From positions 1 through 64,000 of the forward strand of contig CACGZG010000006.1 of NCBI GenBank assembly GCA_902577525.1: a stretch of DNA of 64,000 bases, read 5' to 3'. Every line of letters begins with the position of its first letter. Within the stretch, counting starts at the first letter, position 1. Below the pieces are notes generated by a model. That model did no database searches. It saw only the letters and a program-made list of their open reading frames with translations, and was not told the DNA's origin. The translations under genes and the position numbers were made by a program. Source of the DNA: an uncultured Pelagibacteraceae bacterium. Its GTDB lineage: Bacteria > Pseudomonadota > Alphaproteobacteria > Pelagibacterales > Pelagibacteraceae. This document shows, piece after piece, positions 50,155-60,923 of the stretch.

Positions 50155-51480
50155 TTATCTTATTTTTTTAACAATTAAATTCATTGATTTTTTTAGCAAA
50201 ACCTTATCTTCACTTTCACCCATAACTCTTATTTTTGCTTCAGTGCCAGATTTTCTAACTAAAATTCTCCCTTTTCCTTTTATAACTTTGTTGGCAATTT
50301 TGATTGCATTACGTACTGTTTTCTTTTTTAAAATATTTTCATCTTTATATTTAATATTTTTTAAAATTTGTGGTGTTTTTTCAAAAACATTGAAAAATTT
50401 GCTTGCTTTAACTTTTTTACCTAAAGCTTTAATAACTTCTAGAGCAACTAAAAGTCCATCTCCAGTTGTTGCAAATTTTCCTAGAATAATGTGGCCGGAT
50501 TGTTCTCCACCTAAATTAAATTTTTTCCTCTGCATTATTTCTTTAACATACCTGTCTCCTACATTGGCTCGAATAAATTTTATTTGTTTATTTTTAAGAT
50601 ATTTTTCTAATCCAAAATTAGACATTAATGTGCCAACAACACCACCTTTAAGAATCTTTCTTTTTTTCCATTGAATAGCTAATGCAGCTATAATTTGATC
50701 TCCATCTATAATTGACCCATTTTCGTCACACATTATTACTCTATCAGCATCTCCATCTAGGGAGATACCTAAATGAGCTTTATGTTTTTTTACGTTTTTC
50801 TGAAGCATGTTAGGAAAAGTTGATCCACAATTTTTATTAATATTAAAACCATTTGGTTTGTTTCCAATTACTATCACTTTAGCACCTAATGAATTAATCA
50901 TTTTAGGTGCAGATTTATAACCAGCACCATTAGCACAATCTAATACAATTTTCATATTCTTTAATTTAAATTTCTTTGGAAGTCTTTTTTTTATAATTTC
51001 TAAATACTTTTCAGTTCCTGTCTCTAATCTTTTTACTCTACCTAATAACTTTGGTTGAGATAAATGATTTTTAACTTCTTTATCAATTATGTTTTCAATT
51101 TTTTTTTGAATTCTATCTGATAACTTTAAACCATCAGGACCAAATAATTTCAAACCATTATCGAAAAAAAGATTGTGAGAAGCGGTTATCATAATTCCTA
51201 AATTTGCATTCATAGATTTTGTTAACATAGCTAGGCCATTTGTTGGTAAGGGTCCAAGTGTATAGACATGCATTCCAGCTGATGCTAATCCAGATACCAA
51301 AGCAGGTTCCAATGCATATCCTGAAAGTCTGGTATCTTTTGCAATTATCGCAGTTTGTTTTTTTTTTTTTAAATTTGTAAAATATTTTCCTGCCGCTAAA
51401 CCAAACTTAAAAAACATATCACCATTAATATTTTTTGTATTTACACGACCTCTAATTCCATCAGTGCCAAAATATTTCAT
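50155..51480 (-). CDS. glmM: Phosphoglucosamine mutase
   Basis: 'YFGTDGIRGRVN', 'MITASHNLFFDNGLKLFGPDG', 'SLDGDADRVI', 'GGEQSGHIIL'. Confidence 0.97.
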   Translation of the reverse strand: MKYFGTDGIRGRVNTKNINGDMFFKFGLAAGKYFTNLKKKKQTAIIAKDTRLSGYALEPALVSGLASAGMHVYTLGPLPTNGLAMLTKSMNANLGIMITASHNLFFDNGLKLFGPDGLKLSDRIQKKIENIIDKEVKNHLSQPKLLGRVKRLETGTEKYLEIIKKRLPKKFKLKNMKIVLDCANGAGYKSAPKMINSLGAKVIVIGNKPNGFNINKNCGSTFPNMLQKNVKKHKAHLGISLDGDADRVIMCDENGSIIDGDQIIAALAIQWKKRKILKGGVVGTLMSNFGLEKYLKNKQIKFIRANVGDRYVKEIMQRKKFNLGGEQSGHIILGKFATTGDGLLVALEVIKALGKKVKASKFFNVFEKTPQILKNIKYKDENILKKKTVRNAIKIANKVIKGKGRILVRKSGTEAKIRVMGESEDKVLLKKSMNLIVKKIR

Positions 51481-51481
51481 T

Positions 51482-52528
51482 TTATTTGATAAGTTCTTTA
51501 AATACTTTAATGCTTTGATTTATTTCATTAACATCATGTACTCTAAGTAATTGAATACCATTCATCATAGCAAAAATACTTGTGCTTGTTGTTCCACCAA
51601 TTCTAGATAGGCTATCATTATTTTTTGACAAATCTTTGATAAATCTTTTTCTAGAAATCCCTAGCAATATAGGCAATCCTAAAGAATGGTAAATCGATAT
51701 ATTTCTAAGTATTGTAATATTATGTTTCAAATTTTTTCCAAATCCAATACCGGGGTCTAAAATGATATTGTGGTGTTTTATACCAATCTTCCTTAATAAT
51801 TTTATCTTTTTTTCGAAAAAATCATAAATATCCAATAATACGTTTTTATATTTTGGATTTAATTGCATATTATCTGGATTTCCTAATGAATGATGAATAA
51901 TAAATGGGACGTTGTATTTTTTTAAAATCTTAATTGATCTCTTATCATAATTTAACCCCGATACATCATTAATTATTTTAACACCTAATTTAATACCTTT
52001 TTCCATAATTTCAGATTTTCTAGTGTCAAGTGATATTATTTTTTTTTTATCTATTAATTTTAAAATCTTTTTAATTCGATCCCACTCAATTTTTGTTGAT
52101 ACAGCTTTAGATCCCGGTCTTGTAGACTCACCACCAATATCTACTAAATCTGCACCACTATTAAAAAGATAAGATAGATGTTTTTTTGCTGAAATATTTC
52201 TTAAATATTTACCACCATCAGAAAAACTATCAGGAGTGATATTTAAAACACCCATTATAACAGGTTCAAATTTAAGTTTTAAATATTTAATATTTTTTTT
52301 CTTAGTAATTAATCTTATATCTTTTGTAATCTTTTTTTTTAAAAAATTTGGTAGATTATTAACTTCTTTTAAAGAAATTTTTTTCTTAGATTTTCTAGAA
52401 TAAATTTCAATCTTGTCGAATGAGATTTTTTTATTCCCATTAAGTGGTAATGATTTTCTTTTCTTTATAAGTTCTTCAGAATTTTTACCATAATAGAAAT
52501 TACACACTCTTGTGTAATATCTAGACAT
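51482..52528 (-). CDS. folP: Dihydropteroate synthase
   Basis: 'VIMGVLNITPDSFSDGGKY', 'GADLVDIGGESTRPGS', 'IILDPGIGFGKN'. Confidence 0.95.
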   Translation of the reverse strand: MSRYYTRVCNFYYGKNSEELIKKRKSLPLNGNKKISFDKIEIYSRKSKKKISLKEVNNLPNFLKKKITKDIRLITKKKNIKYLKLKFEPVIMGVLNITPDSFSDGGKYLRNISAKKHLSYLFNSGADLVDIGGESTRPGSKAVSTKIEWDRIKKILKLIDKKKIISLDTRKSEIMEKGIKLGVKIINDVSGLNYDKRSIKILKKYNVPFIIHHSLGNPDNMQLNPKYKNVLLDIYDFFEKKIKLLRKIGIKHHNIILDPGIGFGKNLKHNITILRNISIYHSLGLPILLGISRKRFIKDLSKNNDSLSRIGGTTSTSIFAMMNGIQLLRVHDVNEINQSIKVFKELIK

Positions 52529-52533
52529 TAATG

Positions 52534-54426
52534 TTAATGAGCTATTTTTGGTTTAAGACCCATGGCACTTAAAGAGGAGCCTTTATCATCGTCTTCAACT
52601 TTTAAGTCTTGTTTATCTGCGGGATATATATTCTTATTAATTAAATTCTCTATTTCTTCTCCAGTTAAAGTTTCATAAGTCAAAAGAGCTTTAGCTAATT
52701 TGTGTAAATCCTCAATTTTTTCAGTTAAGACCTTCCTTGCTCTTTCATAACCTTTATCTACAATTTTTCTAATTTCTGAGTCTACTTTTCTTGCTGTTTC
52801 TTCTGACATATTTTGTTGTCTTGCAACAGACCTACCTAAAAAAACTTCCTCCTCATTTTCACCATAAGCTACAGGTCCGAGCTCTTTGCTTAAACCTGCT
52901 CTCATTACCATCGCTCTTGCTCTTTTAGTAGCTTGTTCAATATCACTTGCAGCCCCAGTTGTAACTTTATCTTCACCAAATATAATTTCCTCTGCAACCC
53001 TACCACCCATTGCTATAGCTAACTGGGCATGTAATTGTTCTCTAGTCTGAGATAATTCATCTCTTTCTGGTAACTGCATAACCATACCAAGTGCTCTACC
53101 TCTTGGAATTATTGTTGCTTTATGTATTGGATAAGCAGCACTCTCGTTTATTGTTACAATAGCATGACCAGCCTCATGATAAGCTGTAAGTGTTTTTTCT
53201 TCTTCTGTCATTACCATTGATCTTCTTTCAGAACCCATCATCACTTTATCTTTTGCTTCTTCGAATTCATTTAAAGTCACAATTCTTTTATTTTTTCGAG
53301 CAGCAAGTAAGGCAGCTTCATTGACCAAGTTAGCTAAATCTGCACCGGAAAATCCAGGTGTTCCTCTTGCTATAATTCTTAAGTTTACATCCGGAGCCAT
53401 CTTAATTTTTTTAACGTGTACCTTTAATATCTTTTCTCTACCAATTATGTCTGGGTTTGAAACAACAACTTGTCTATCAAATCTTCCTGGTCTTAACAAA
53501 GCAGGATCTAAAACATCGGGTCTATTTGTTGCAGCAATAATAATAACCCCTTCGTTCGTATCAAAACCATCCATTTCAACCAACAACTGATTTAATGTTT
53601 GTTCTCTTTCATCATTGCCTCCACCTAAACCTGCTCCCCTACTTCTTCCAACTGCGTCAATCTCATCTATAAATATTATACAGGGTGAATTCTTTTTTCC
53701 TTGCTCAAACATATCTCTTACTCTTGAGGCGCCTACTCCAACAAACATTTCAACAAAGTCTGAACCAGAAATTGTAAAAAAAGGAACCCCAGCTTCACCA
53801 GCAATTGCTCTTGCAAGTAAAGTTTTTCCTGTACCTGGAGGACCGACTAATAGTGCACCTCTTGGTATCTTGCCTCCTAGTCTACTAAATTTTTTTGGAT
53901 CTTTTAAAAATTCTACTATTTCCTCTACTTCCTCTTTGGCTTCTTCTACACCAGCAACATCATTAAAAGTTACTTTCCCTTTTAATTCATTCATCATTTT
54001 GGCTTTAGATCTTCCAAAACCCATAGCTCCACCTTTTCCACCTTGCATTTGTCTCATAAAGAAAATCCATACAGCAATAAGAAGCAACATTGGAAACCAA
54101 GAAAGTAAAACACCAAACAACGATGGCATTTTTTCATCGATTGGAGCTGCTGATATACTTACTCCTTTGTCTGAAAGTTTTTCTATTAGGTTTGGATCGT
54201 TTGGAGAATAAGTTGTAAAAGTTTTTCCGTTTGAATAAACACCTTTAATGTTGTTTCCTTGGATTTCAACTTTAAGTACCTCTCCATTATCAACTGAAGT
54301 AAGAAATTCTGAAAATATAACTTGATTTCCTCCTTTAAGATTAGATTGAGGATTTTTAAACATATTGTATAATCCAATCGTTAAAAAAACAATTATTGCC
54401 CACATAGCTATATTTTTTATATTCAT
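52534..54426 (-). CDS. ftsH: ATP-dependent zinc metalloprotease FtsH
   Basis: '[23 protein letters not shown]', SRH '[25 protein letters not shown]', 'HEAGHA'. Confidence 0.98.
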   Translation of the reverse strand: MNIKNIAMWAIIVFLTIGLYNMFKNPQSNLKGGNQVIFSEFLTSVDNGEVLKVEIQGNNIKGVYSNGKTFTTYSPNDPNLIEKLSDKGVSISAAPIDEKMPSLFGVLLSWFPMLLLIAVWIFFMRQMQGGKGGAMGFGRSKAKMMNELKGKVTFNDVAGVEEAKEEVEEIVEFLKDPKKFSRLGGKIPRGALLVGPPGTGKTLLARAIAGEAGVPFFTISGSDFVEMFVGVGASRVRDMFEQGKKNSPCIIFIDEIDAVGRSRGAGLGGGNDEREQTLNQLLVEMDGFDTNEGVIIIAATNRPDVLDPALLRPGRFDRQVVVSNPDIIGREKILKVHVKKIKMAPDVNLRIIARGTPGFSGADLANLVNEAALLAARKNKRIVTLNEFEEAKDKVMMGSERRSMVMTEEEKTLTAYHEAGHAIVTINESAAYPIHKATIIPRGRALGMVMQLPERDELSQTREQLHAQLAIAMGGRVAEEIIFGEDKVTTGAASDIEQATKRARAMVMRAGLSKELGPVAYGENEEEVFLGRSVARQQNMSEETARKVDSEIRKIVDKGYERARKVLTEKIEDLHKLAKALLTYETLTGEEIENLINKNIYPADKQDLKVEDDDKGSSLSAMGLKPKIAH

Positions 54427-54488
54427 ACTCTTAAAATAAGAATTATTATTAATTAAACAAGTGGCATTTTGTATTATCTGCCATTAAT

Positions 54489-55517
54489 TTAATGTTCTTT
54501 TGAGACAATTATGGTCTGATTAACTTTTTTAATAATACATCCACCCAATGTTGCCTTAAAGTCTGAATTATTACGGATTTTCAAAATAATATTATCCAGT
54601 TTTTTGCCTCTTACATTATAATATCTTTTTCCAACTATTTTTAAACAATTTGAAAATGATCTAAAAACTATTTCATAGGGTTGGTTAAAAAACTCATTAT
54701 TAATTATCATTTTATTTTGATTATAAGAAAAAAACGTATTATTTTTTAAATTTTCCATAACATCAGAATTAATAACAAAATTTGAATATCTTAAATTAGT
54801 AATTGTCTTATTAAATTTTTTATTATCGAGTCCATTGAATTTTAATATTTTGATCAATTTTCTAATTCGGATTCTTTGAAATTTATCGTCATTATTTGAT
54901 GGATCACTTATAAAAAACCCGAAAACGGATTTTGTAACAAACATCAAATCCTCTTTTTTTATTTCTAAGAGAGGTCTTAATAAGTTAATATTATTTATTG
55001 AAGTTTTTTTACTAAAAGAAGTAAGACCCTTTAATCCACTTCCTCTTAAAATTCTAATGAAAAAATTTTCAATTAAATCATTCTGATGATGTCCTAAAAG
55101 AAGATTTACTATTTTAAATTTTTTACATTTATCAAATAAGAGCTGATATCTCTTTTTACGTGCTAATGACTGAATATTTTTTTTTGGCTTAGTACCATGC
55201 CATATTAAAATTTCTGCTTTTATAGATAATTTTCTTAAAACTTTTCTTACCTTTTTTGCTTCAACTGAGGAGTCTGACCTAAGTTTATGATCAACAATAT
55301 AGTATTTAGGATTTATCCCTTTTTTAAAAGAGTAAACTTTTGAAAAAAAAGCTAATGCCAAACTATCAGCACCTCCTGATACAGCTACAATAAAATTATC
55401 TTCAAGGTTTAGGGATTTTTCAAATTTTTTGTAAATTTTATTAATCTTTTTATTATTTAACTTTTCTCTTATAAGTTTAGGAATTTTGATTTTTACACTC
55501 AAATTTTTGCGACTCAT
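54489..55517 (-). CDS. tilS: tRNA(Ile)-lysidine synthetase
   Basis: PP-loop 'VAVSGGADSLALAFFS', 'YIVDHKLR', 'LGHHQNDLIENFFIRILRGSGLKGL'. Confidence 0.94.
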   Translation of the reverse strand: MSRKNLSVKIKIPKLIREKLNNKKINKIYKKFEKSLNLEDNFIVAVSGGADSLALAFFSKVYSFKKGINPKYYIVDHKLRSDSSVEAKKVRKVLRKLSIKAEILIWHGTKPKKNIQSLARKKRYQLLFDKCKKFKIVNLLLGHHQNDLIENFFIRILRGSGLKGLTSFSKKTSINNINLLRPLLEIKKEDLMFVTKSVFGFFISDPSNNDDKFQRIRIRKLIKILKFNGLDNKKFNKTITNLRYSNFVINSDVMENLKNNTFFSYNQNKMIINNEFFNQPYEIVFRSFSNCLKIVGKRYYNVRGKKLDNIILKIRNNSDFKATLGGCIIKKVNQTIIVSKEH

Positions 55518-56469
55518 ACTTGGCTTTTTGAATTATAGACTGGTTAGCTTTTGGATATTGTTTTTCAACACCATTAATCATTTTACATCCTTGATTTTTT
55601 TCTCCTATCTGAACCATTGAAATACCAAGTTTTAATAAATTTATTGGCGCCTTTTCTCCTTTCGGATATTTTTGATAACCTTCTAAATAAGCTGAAGCTG
55701 CATCAGTATATAATTGACGAATTCTAAATGTTTCTGCGTACCAATATTGAGCATTGCCTGCTAATTTGTGATCTGGATTTGCTTGTACAAATTCTCGAAA
55801 AGCTCTTTCAGCTGTTGAATAATCTCCTACTTTTAAAAAACTTGTAGCAAACTCGTATTGTTTTTCTGGAGATTCCTTGGGAAGAATTTTTTCTTCAGCC
55901 TGAAAAGTTTCAGTTACTATAGTTGCTGTTGTATCAATCGATTGAATTTGCTGATTAGTTTCATTTGTTTCACTATCTTTGTAAGAAATCGATCCCAAAT
56001 CTTGCGGTTCAGAACTGCCTGGTAAAAGTTTTTGATCATTGATAATTTTTTTTGAAATTTTTTTATTTTCTTCATTATTAAAAACTCCATTTTCAATGTC
56101 TTGAAATCTCAATTGATTATCAGCTTGAACTTTTGATAATCTATTTGATAATTTATCCAACTTAAAATTTATCTCTTCAAATCTATTTGTTAGTTGCTGA
56201 AATTGGTTTTCAATTTCTGATAATTTTAATAGGTGTCTAGTAAGAACATCCTCTGAATTTAAGTCTTGATTTTTAATTGAGTTGTTGTTTAACGAATTGC
56301 TAGTTTGTAAAGATCCAGAGTAAACTGCCTTCTCAAGCGTTTTGATGTCTTTTTGAATAATTTCTAAAGTTTCATATATATTGTGATTATCGGCTTTTAA
56401 ATTTAAACACAAAAAAAAACTTAAAACTAAATAAGTTTTGAATTTTAAAATTTTGATTAAAAATTTCAT
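55477..56469 (-). CDS. ybgF: Tol-Pal system coiled-coil/TPR protein
   Basis: N-terminal coiled coil and C-terminal TPR 'QYEFATSFLKVGDYSTAERAFREFVQANPDHKLAGNAQYWYAETF'. Confidence 0.93.
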   Translation of the reverse strand: MKFLIKILKFKTYLVLSFFLCLNLKADNHNIYETLEIIQKDIKTLEKAVYSGSLQTSNSLNNNSIKNQDLNSEDVLTRHLLKLSEIENQFQQLTNRFEEINFKLDKLSNRLSKVQADNQLRFQDIENGVFNNEENKKISKKIINDQKLLPGSSEPQDLGSISYKDSETNETNQQIQSIDTTATIVTETFQAEEKILPKESPEKQYEFATSFLKVGDYSTAERAFREFVQANPDHKLAGNAQYWYAETFRIRQLYTDAASAYLEGYQKYPKGEKAPINLLKLGISMVQIGEKNQGCKMINGVEKQYPKANQSIIQKAKYESQKFECKNQNS

Positions 56470-56495
56470 TATTCAGTTATGATTATAATAATGGC

Positions 56496-56536
56496 AAAAA
56501 AAAGACCCTTAACTTAATTGAGTTAAGGGTCTTTTT
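56496..56536 (-). terminator. Rho-independent terminator after pal
   Basis: AAAAAAGACCCTTAACTT-AATT-GAGTTAAGGGTCTTTTT with T tract on minus strand. Confidence 0.92.
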
Positions 56537-56546
56537 AAATCTTAAA

Positions 56547-57023
56547 TTAATTAGCTTTTACAGTAACTGATCTTCTATTTTTTGACCAAGCAAGAGGGTT
56601 TGATCCAGAGTCAACTGGTCTTTCTTTACCATAACTTAATACTGAAATTCTGTCTGAAGATATTCCGTATGTCATTAAATAATCTTTAGCAGCATTAGCT
56701 CTTCTTTCACCGAGCGCTAAGTTATATTCTCTAGTTCCTCTTTCGTCTGCATGACCTTCTAAAACAATAGTCACTTTAGAATTTTTTCTTAACCATGCAG
56801 CTTGTTTTCTTAGAGTTTCTCTTGAAGCGGTTGTTAAAACTGACTCATTTGTAGCAAAGAAAACTCTATCTGGTACACCTGAAGCTAAATATTCAACAGT
56901 ATCAGTACCTGTATATACATCACCTTGTAATTGTGTTGAAACTTTTTTTGTTGCACAGGCAGTCAATGCTAAGCAAGCTATTACAACTAAAAAAGTGTTT
57001 TTTAGAATTTTGTTTAATTTCAT
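56547..57023 (-). CDS. pal: Peptidoglycan-associated lipoprotein
   Basis: Lipobox 'LTAC', OmpA-like 'VLEGHADERGTREYNLALGERRANAAKDYL'. Confidence 0.97.
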   Translation of the reverse strand: MKLNKILKNTFLVVIACLALTACATKKVSTQLQGDVYTGTDTVEYLASGVPDRVFFATNESVLTTASRETLRKQAAWLRKNSKVTIVLEGHADERGTREYNLALGERRANAAKDYLMTYGISSDRISVLSYGKERPVDSGSNPLAWSKNRRSVTVKAN

Positions 57024-57108
57024 TATTGCTCCTTGATCAATATTTCAAAATCTTACTTTTTCACAACTAATTAGAGGTTTCAAGATAAAAAATCAAGATA
57101 AATTGTGT

Positions 57109-58455
57109 TTAATTGCTTAATAAAGATGACCATGATGGGTCAGAGGCATCGACAGGGGTATTGACTAACCTTTCATTATAACCAGTCAAATCAATTGACC
57201 ATAATTTTGCCGAAAAACCCTCTCCCTTATCATCAGTTTTGGTTTCTCTATAAAAAATTAAAACCCTTCCATTTGGTGACCATGAGGGAGCTTCTTGATA
57301 AAAATTTTCAGTCAAAAGTCTCTCTCCACTACCATCAGTTCTCATAACACCAATATAAAATTTTCCTTTATGTAATTTTGTAAAAGCAATTAAATCTCCC
57401 CTCGGTGACCAAACCGGTGTACCATAAAGACCTTTTCCAAAAGAAATTCTTTTAACATTACTACCATCATTCTTCATGATATATATTTGTTGATATCCAC
57501 TTCTATCAGAATTAAAACAAATATACTTTCCATCTGGTGAATAAGAAGGTGAAGTGTCTATTGATGGATGATTAGTAATTTTTTCAACAATTCTATTTTC
57601 CAAATCCATTGTGTAAATATCTGAGTTTCCATCTTTTGCAAAACTCATTATTATTTTTTTCCCATCAGGAGAAAATCTTGGCGCAAAAGTCATGCCAGGA
57701 AAATCTCCAACAACTTCTTGTGTTCCTGTTTCGATATCCAATAAGTAAACTCTTGGTAAATTTCTAAAATAAGATAGATATGTTACCATTTGGCTAGTTG
57801 GATTAAATCTTGGAGTTAAAACTAATTCATTTCCCAAAGTTAAAAACTTATTATTTGCACCATCTTGATCCATTATCGCTAACTTTTTAACTCTTTTGGT
57901 TTTAGGTCCTTCCTCAGCAACATAGATGATTCTTGTATCAAAATATCCTTTTTCACCAGTTAAACGTTCATAAACTTTATCAGTAATAATATGACCGACT
58001 CTTCTCCAATTAGTAGGTACTGTTGTAAAAGCAAGAGCCATCATTTCTTTACCAGCTAAAACATCCCATAATCTAAACTCAACTCTCAATTTTTCATCTA
58101 CATATTTCACTTTACCTGTTATTAAAGCTTGAGCTTTAATTAAGTTCCAATCCTCAAAACGAGGTTTTAAATTTGCTATTTCAGGTGCTTGAAGAAATGC
58201 ATCTTTGTTTAGTGGATTAAATAGTCCAGAGGTTTTTAAATTCTTTTCAACAACTGAGGAAATTTCGTCACCGATATTATCTTTTTTTAATATTTTTTCA
58301 AAATTTTCTCGAGAATTTTCATCAATTGACAGAGGGGACACCGCAATAGGTAATGGATTTAAATTTCCTCTAGTTATATCAACTTCAATTAAAGCAGTAG
58401 CATTAATGGGTAAAATACTTAATATTAACAAATAAAAAAATCTATAAATTTTCAT
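57109..58455 (-). CDS. tolB: Tol-Pal translocation protein TolB
   Basis: WD40-like repeats '[29 protein letters not shown]'; between tolA and pal. Confidence 0.97.
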   Translation of the reverse strand: MKIYRFFYLLILSILPINATALIEVDITRGNLNPLPIAVSPLSIDENSRENFEKILKKDNIGDEISSVVEKNLKTSGLFNPLNKDAFLQAPEIANLKPRFEDWNLIKAQALITGKVKYVDEKLRVEFRLWDVLAGKEMMALAFTTVPTNWRRVGHIITDKVYERLTGEKGYFDTRIIYVAEEGPKTKRVKKLAIMDQDGANNKFLTLGNELVLTPRFNPTSQMVTYLSYFRNLPRVYLLDIETGTQEVVGDFPGMTFAPRFSPDGKKIIMSFAKDGNSDIYTMDLENRIVEKITNHPSIDTSPSYSPDGKYICFNSDRSGYQQIYIMKNDGSNVKRISFGKGLYGTPVWSPRGDLIAFTKLHKGKFYIGVMRTDGSGERLLTENFYQEAPSWSPNGRVLIFYRETKTDDKGEGFSAKLWSIDLTGYNERLVNTPVDASDPSWSSLLSN

Positions 58456-58464
58456 GATATAATA

Positions 58465-59274
58465 CTACCCTTCTAACATTTCTCTTGCATCAAAATTTAA
58501 TTGTAATTCTTTCCATCTTTCATAACCGGTCGTTGGAACTCTTAGAGGTTGACATAATTTTATTGCTCTCAAGGCACTTTCAGCCAAAACTTTATAAAAT
58601 CCCTGCCCTGGTTTATTCATTCTAGCGTGATCAAGTATTTCAGAATTTATTATCGTGCCATCAGGTTTTAATTGTAACTTTATTCTTACTAATAAATTTT
58701 CGTTATAAGGTAAACCCAAAGGGATGCTCCAACAACCAAAAATTTGTGCCTTTAAAGCATCTTCCTCACTTAAAGAAAGTCCAAGATTTTTGAAATTTTT
58801 ATCTTGATCTTGAGTTATTTCGTCAGTTTTTTTTACACTTTCAGAACTTTCAATTTTTGATTTATCAATCAAGGCTGCTATATTATCTGGGTCAAACAAT
58901 TCATCCTTTTCAAATTCTGAGACTTGTTTTACTTCATTATCAATTTTTTCAGGATTTTGTTTATCATCTTCAATTTTTTTTACTTTATCAACCTTATCTT
59001 CTGGCATTGGAACAGAGTCGGGTTTAATCTTTTTTACTTTTTTAGGAGGCGCTTGCTCAGAAACTAATTTTTTTTCCTCCTCTTTTATTTTTTCCAATAT
59101 TTTTTTTGCTTTAGGAGCAAATGGAATATTGGTTTCCTCAGTAATTTGTATCAACTCAACAGATATAATGGGAGGAAGATTTATTGGTTTTTTCGCTAAA
59201 AATGGCAAACTCATTGCTGTTATAAAAACCAGAATAGTATGTAAAACTGAAGAAATTAAAATACTTCTAGTCAT
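58465..59274 (-). CDS. tolA: TolA/TonB-like protein
   Basis: N-terminal TM, charged K/E-rich middle, C-terminal domain; between tolR and tolB. Confidence 0.87.
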   Translation of the reverse strand: MTRSILISSVLHTILVFITAMSLPFLAKKPINLPPIISVELIQITEETNIPFAPKAKKILEKIKEEEKKLVSEQAPPKKVKKIKPDSVPMPEDKVDKVKKIEDDKQNPEKIDNEVKQVSEFEKDELFDPDNIAALIDKSKIESSESVKKTDEITQDQDKNFKNLGLSLSEEDALKAQIFGCWSIPLGLPYNENLLVRIKLQLKPDGTIINSEILDHARMNKPGQGFYKVLAESALRAIKLCQPLRVPTTGYERWKELQLNFDAREMLEG

Positions 59275-59279
59275 ACATA

Positions 59280-59696
59280 TTATCTTTCTTTATAAGGCTC
59301 AGATATAAGTGCAACTTTAGTGAAACCGGAACCAGATAACAGTCCCATTATTTCAAGCACTCTCCCATAATTTATTGTTTTGTCTCCCCTAACATAAATC
59401 CTTGTATCTGTTCTATTTTTTGAAACTGCTAAAACTTTCGCAATTATTTTCTCGTATTCAACTTTTGACTCTTGAATAAAAATTTCTCCCTTCGAATTAA
59501 TTGATAAAGTTAAAGGTTCGGCTTCTTCGGGAAGAGAGTCGGCTGAACTTTCAGGTAAATCAACTTGCACTCCCACAGTTAATAATGGAGCTGTAACCAT
59601 AAAAATAATCAAGAGCACCAACATCACATCAACAAATGGAGTGACATTAATTTCACTCATTGGTTCTTTTGATGAACGATTAAATTTAAAAGCCAT
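59280..59696 (-). CDS. tolR: TolR/ExbD family protein
   Basis: 'MSEINVTPFVDVMLVLLIIFMVTAPLL'. Confidence 0.96.
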   Translation of the reverse strand: MAFKFNRSSKEPMSEINVTPFVDVMLVLLIIFMVTAPLLTVGVQVDLPESSADSLPEEAEPLTLSINSKGEIFIQESKVEYEKIIAKVLAVSKNRTDTRIYVRGDKTINYGRVLEIMGLLSGSGFTKVALISEPYKER

Positions 59697-59697
59697 T

Positions 59698-60372
59698 TTA
59701 AATTATTGTTAAAAATCTTTTTGAAAAATTTTCAAGCTTTTGAGAATATTTTATAGAATCATTGTTAAATTTATTATATGCAACAACTGCTGGGATTGCT
59801 GCTAGCAAGCCTAATGCTGTTGCAAAAAGTGCTTCTGCAATACCTGGTGCTACAATGGCTAAACTAGTATTTCTTGAAATTGCAATAGACTGAAATGAAT
59901 TCATTATACCCCAAACTGTTCCAAATAAACCAATAAAAGGAGCAGTCGAACCTACTGTTGCTAAAAATGTAAATCCTTTACTAATTTTTGACATTTGTTT
60001 TTCAATTCCTGTCTCTAACATGGTTGTCATTCTAATATTAAGATCACTCTTAGATCTTCTTTTTAATAAACTTTGCATTGCATCTTTAAATACCAGAGCC
60101 ATGGGATCCTCTATGTTAGTAGGAAGATTATTGTAAAATGTTTCAGCTGATTTAGAATTCCAAAATTTTGTCTCAAATTCTTCTGTAGATTGATTTATTT
60201 TTTTAAATAATCTTAATTTTTCTATAATTACCGCCCAAGAGTAAATTGAGCAGGCAATTAACAAAACAATTACAGATTTAACTATTATATCTGCCCTTAT
60301 GAATAAATTCATTAATGAAAAATCAGCACTAGATGCTAAGCCTACTGCTTGTGTCGATATATCAGCTTCCAT
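59698..60372 (-). CDS. tolQ: TolQ/ExbB/MotA family proton channel
   Basis: 'LATVGSTAPFIGLFGTVWGIMNSFQSIA', 'PGIAEALFATALGLLAAIPAVVAYN'. Confidence 0.96.
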   Translation of the reverse strand: MEADISTQAVGLASSADFSLMNLFIRADIIVKSVIVLLIACSIYSWAVIIEKLRLFKKINQSTEEFETKFWNSKSAETFYNNLPTNIEDPMALVFKDAMQSLLKRRSKSDLNIRMTTMLETGIEKQMSKISKGFTFLATVGSTAPFIGLFGTVWGIMNSFQSIAISRNTSLAIVAPGIAEALFATALGLLAAIPAVVAYNKFNNDSIKYSQKLENFSKRFLTII

Positions 60373-60425
60373 GTTTTCTTCTCACACTTAAATGTGTCAT
60401 GATTTTGTCTTTAATGGACTAGAAA

Positions 60426-60920
60426 TCATTCATCTGTTTTGTAAGTTTCATTATAAAAACTTGCAATTAAAATGGCATCAGCTTTATTAGAGTCCTTTTT
60501 TTTTGCTAATTCTTTAGAAAAATAAGGAAATATTTCAATTGCTCTTGTCCTACTCGCATCTTTTTCTGAATTAATTAAATTAAAATATTTTTTCCATTTT
60601 GCAGGTCTTACAAAATACATAGATAATTGCATTGCTGAACATATTCCTTTTAAGATACCAAATGATTGTCCAAAATTAAACATACTGGTCACTCCTTGCC
60701 CAGGCATAGCGGTTACATGTTCTATAACAACTCTTATATTGTGTTTTTCAATACCTATAATTCTTGAAGAAATTTCATTAAAGATTTGTGATCCATTTAC
60801 TTGTCTTTTGTTTTTTTTACCATCAGTCATGGTTGGCATTTCGATAACATCAAAAATTTTACCTTCCTTTAAAAAACAAATTGAGCCAGATATTCCTGGG
60901 TCTATACCTATAATAAACAT
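60426..60920 (-). CDS. RuvC-like Holliday-junction resolvase, phage-type subfamily
   Basis: 'IIGIDPGISGSICF', 'VVIEHVTAMPGQGVTSMFNFGQSFGILKGI', 'VRPAKWKK', 'KDASRTRAIEIFP', 'KADAILIA'. Confidence 0.82.
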   Translation of the reverse strand: MFIIGIDPGISGSICFLKEGKIFDVIEMPTMTDGKKNKRQVNGSQIFNEISSRIIGIEKHNIRVVIEHVTAMPGQGVTSMFNFGQSFGILKGICSAMQLSMYFVRPAKWKKYFNLINSEKDASRTRAIEIFPYFSKELAKKKDSNKADAILIASFYNETYKTDE

Positions 60921-60923
60921 ATT

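Noticed and set aside
50144-50674. 176-aa plus-strand ORF antisense to glmM
   Set aside because: Mirror of the highly conserved glmM coding frame; phenylalanine/serine-rich artefact.
53615-54211. 198-aa plus-strand ORF antisense to ftsH
   Set aside because: Ser/Pro-rich shadow ORF opposite conserved FtsH AAA domain.
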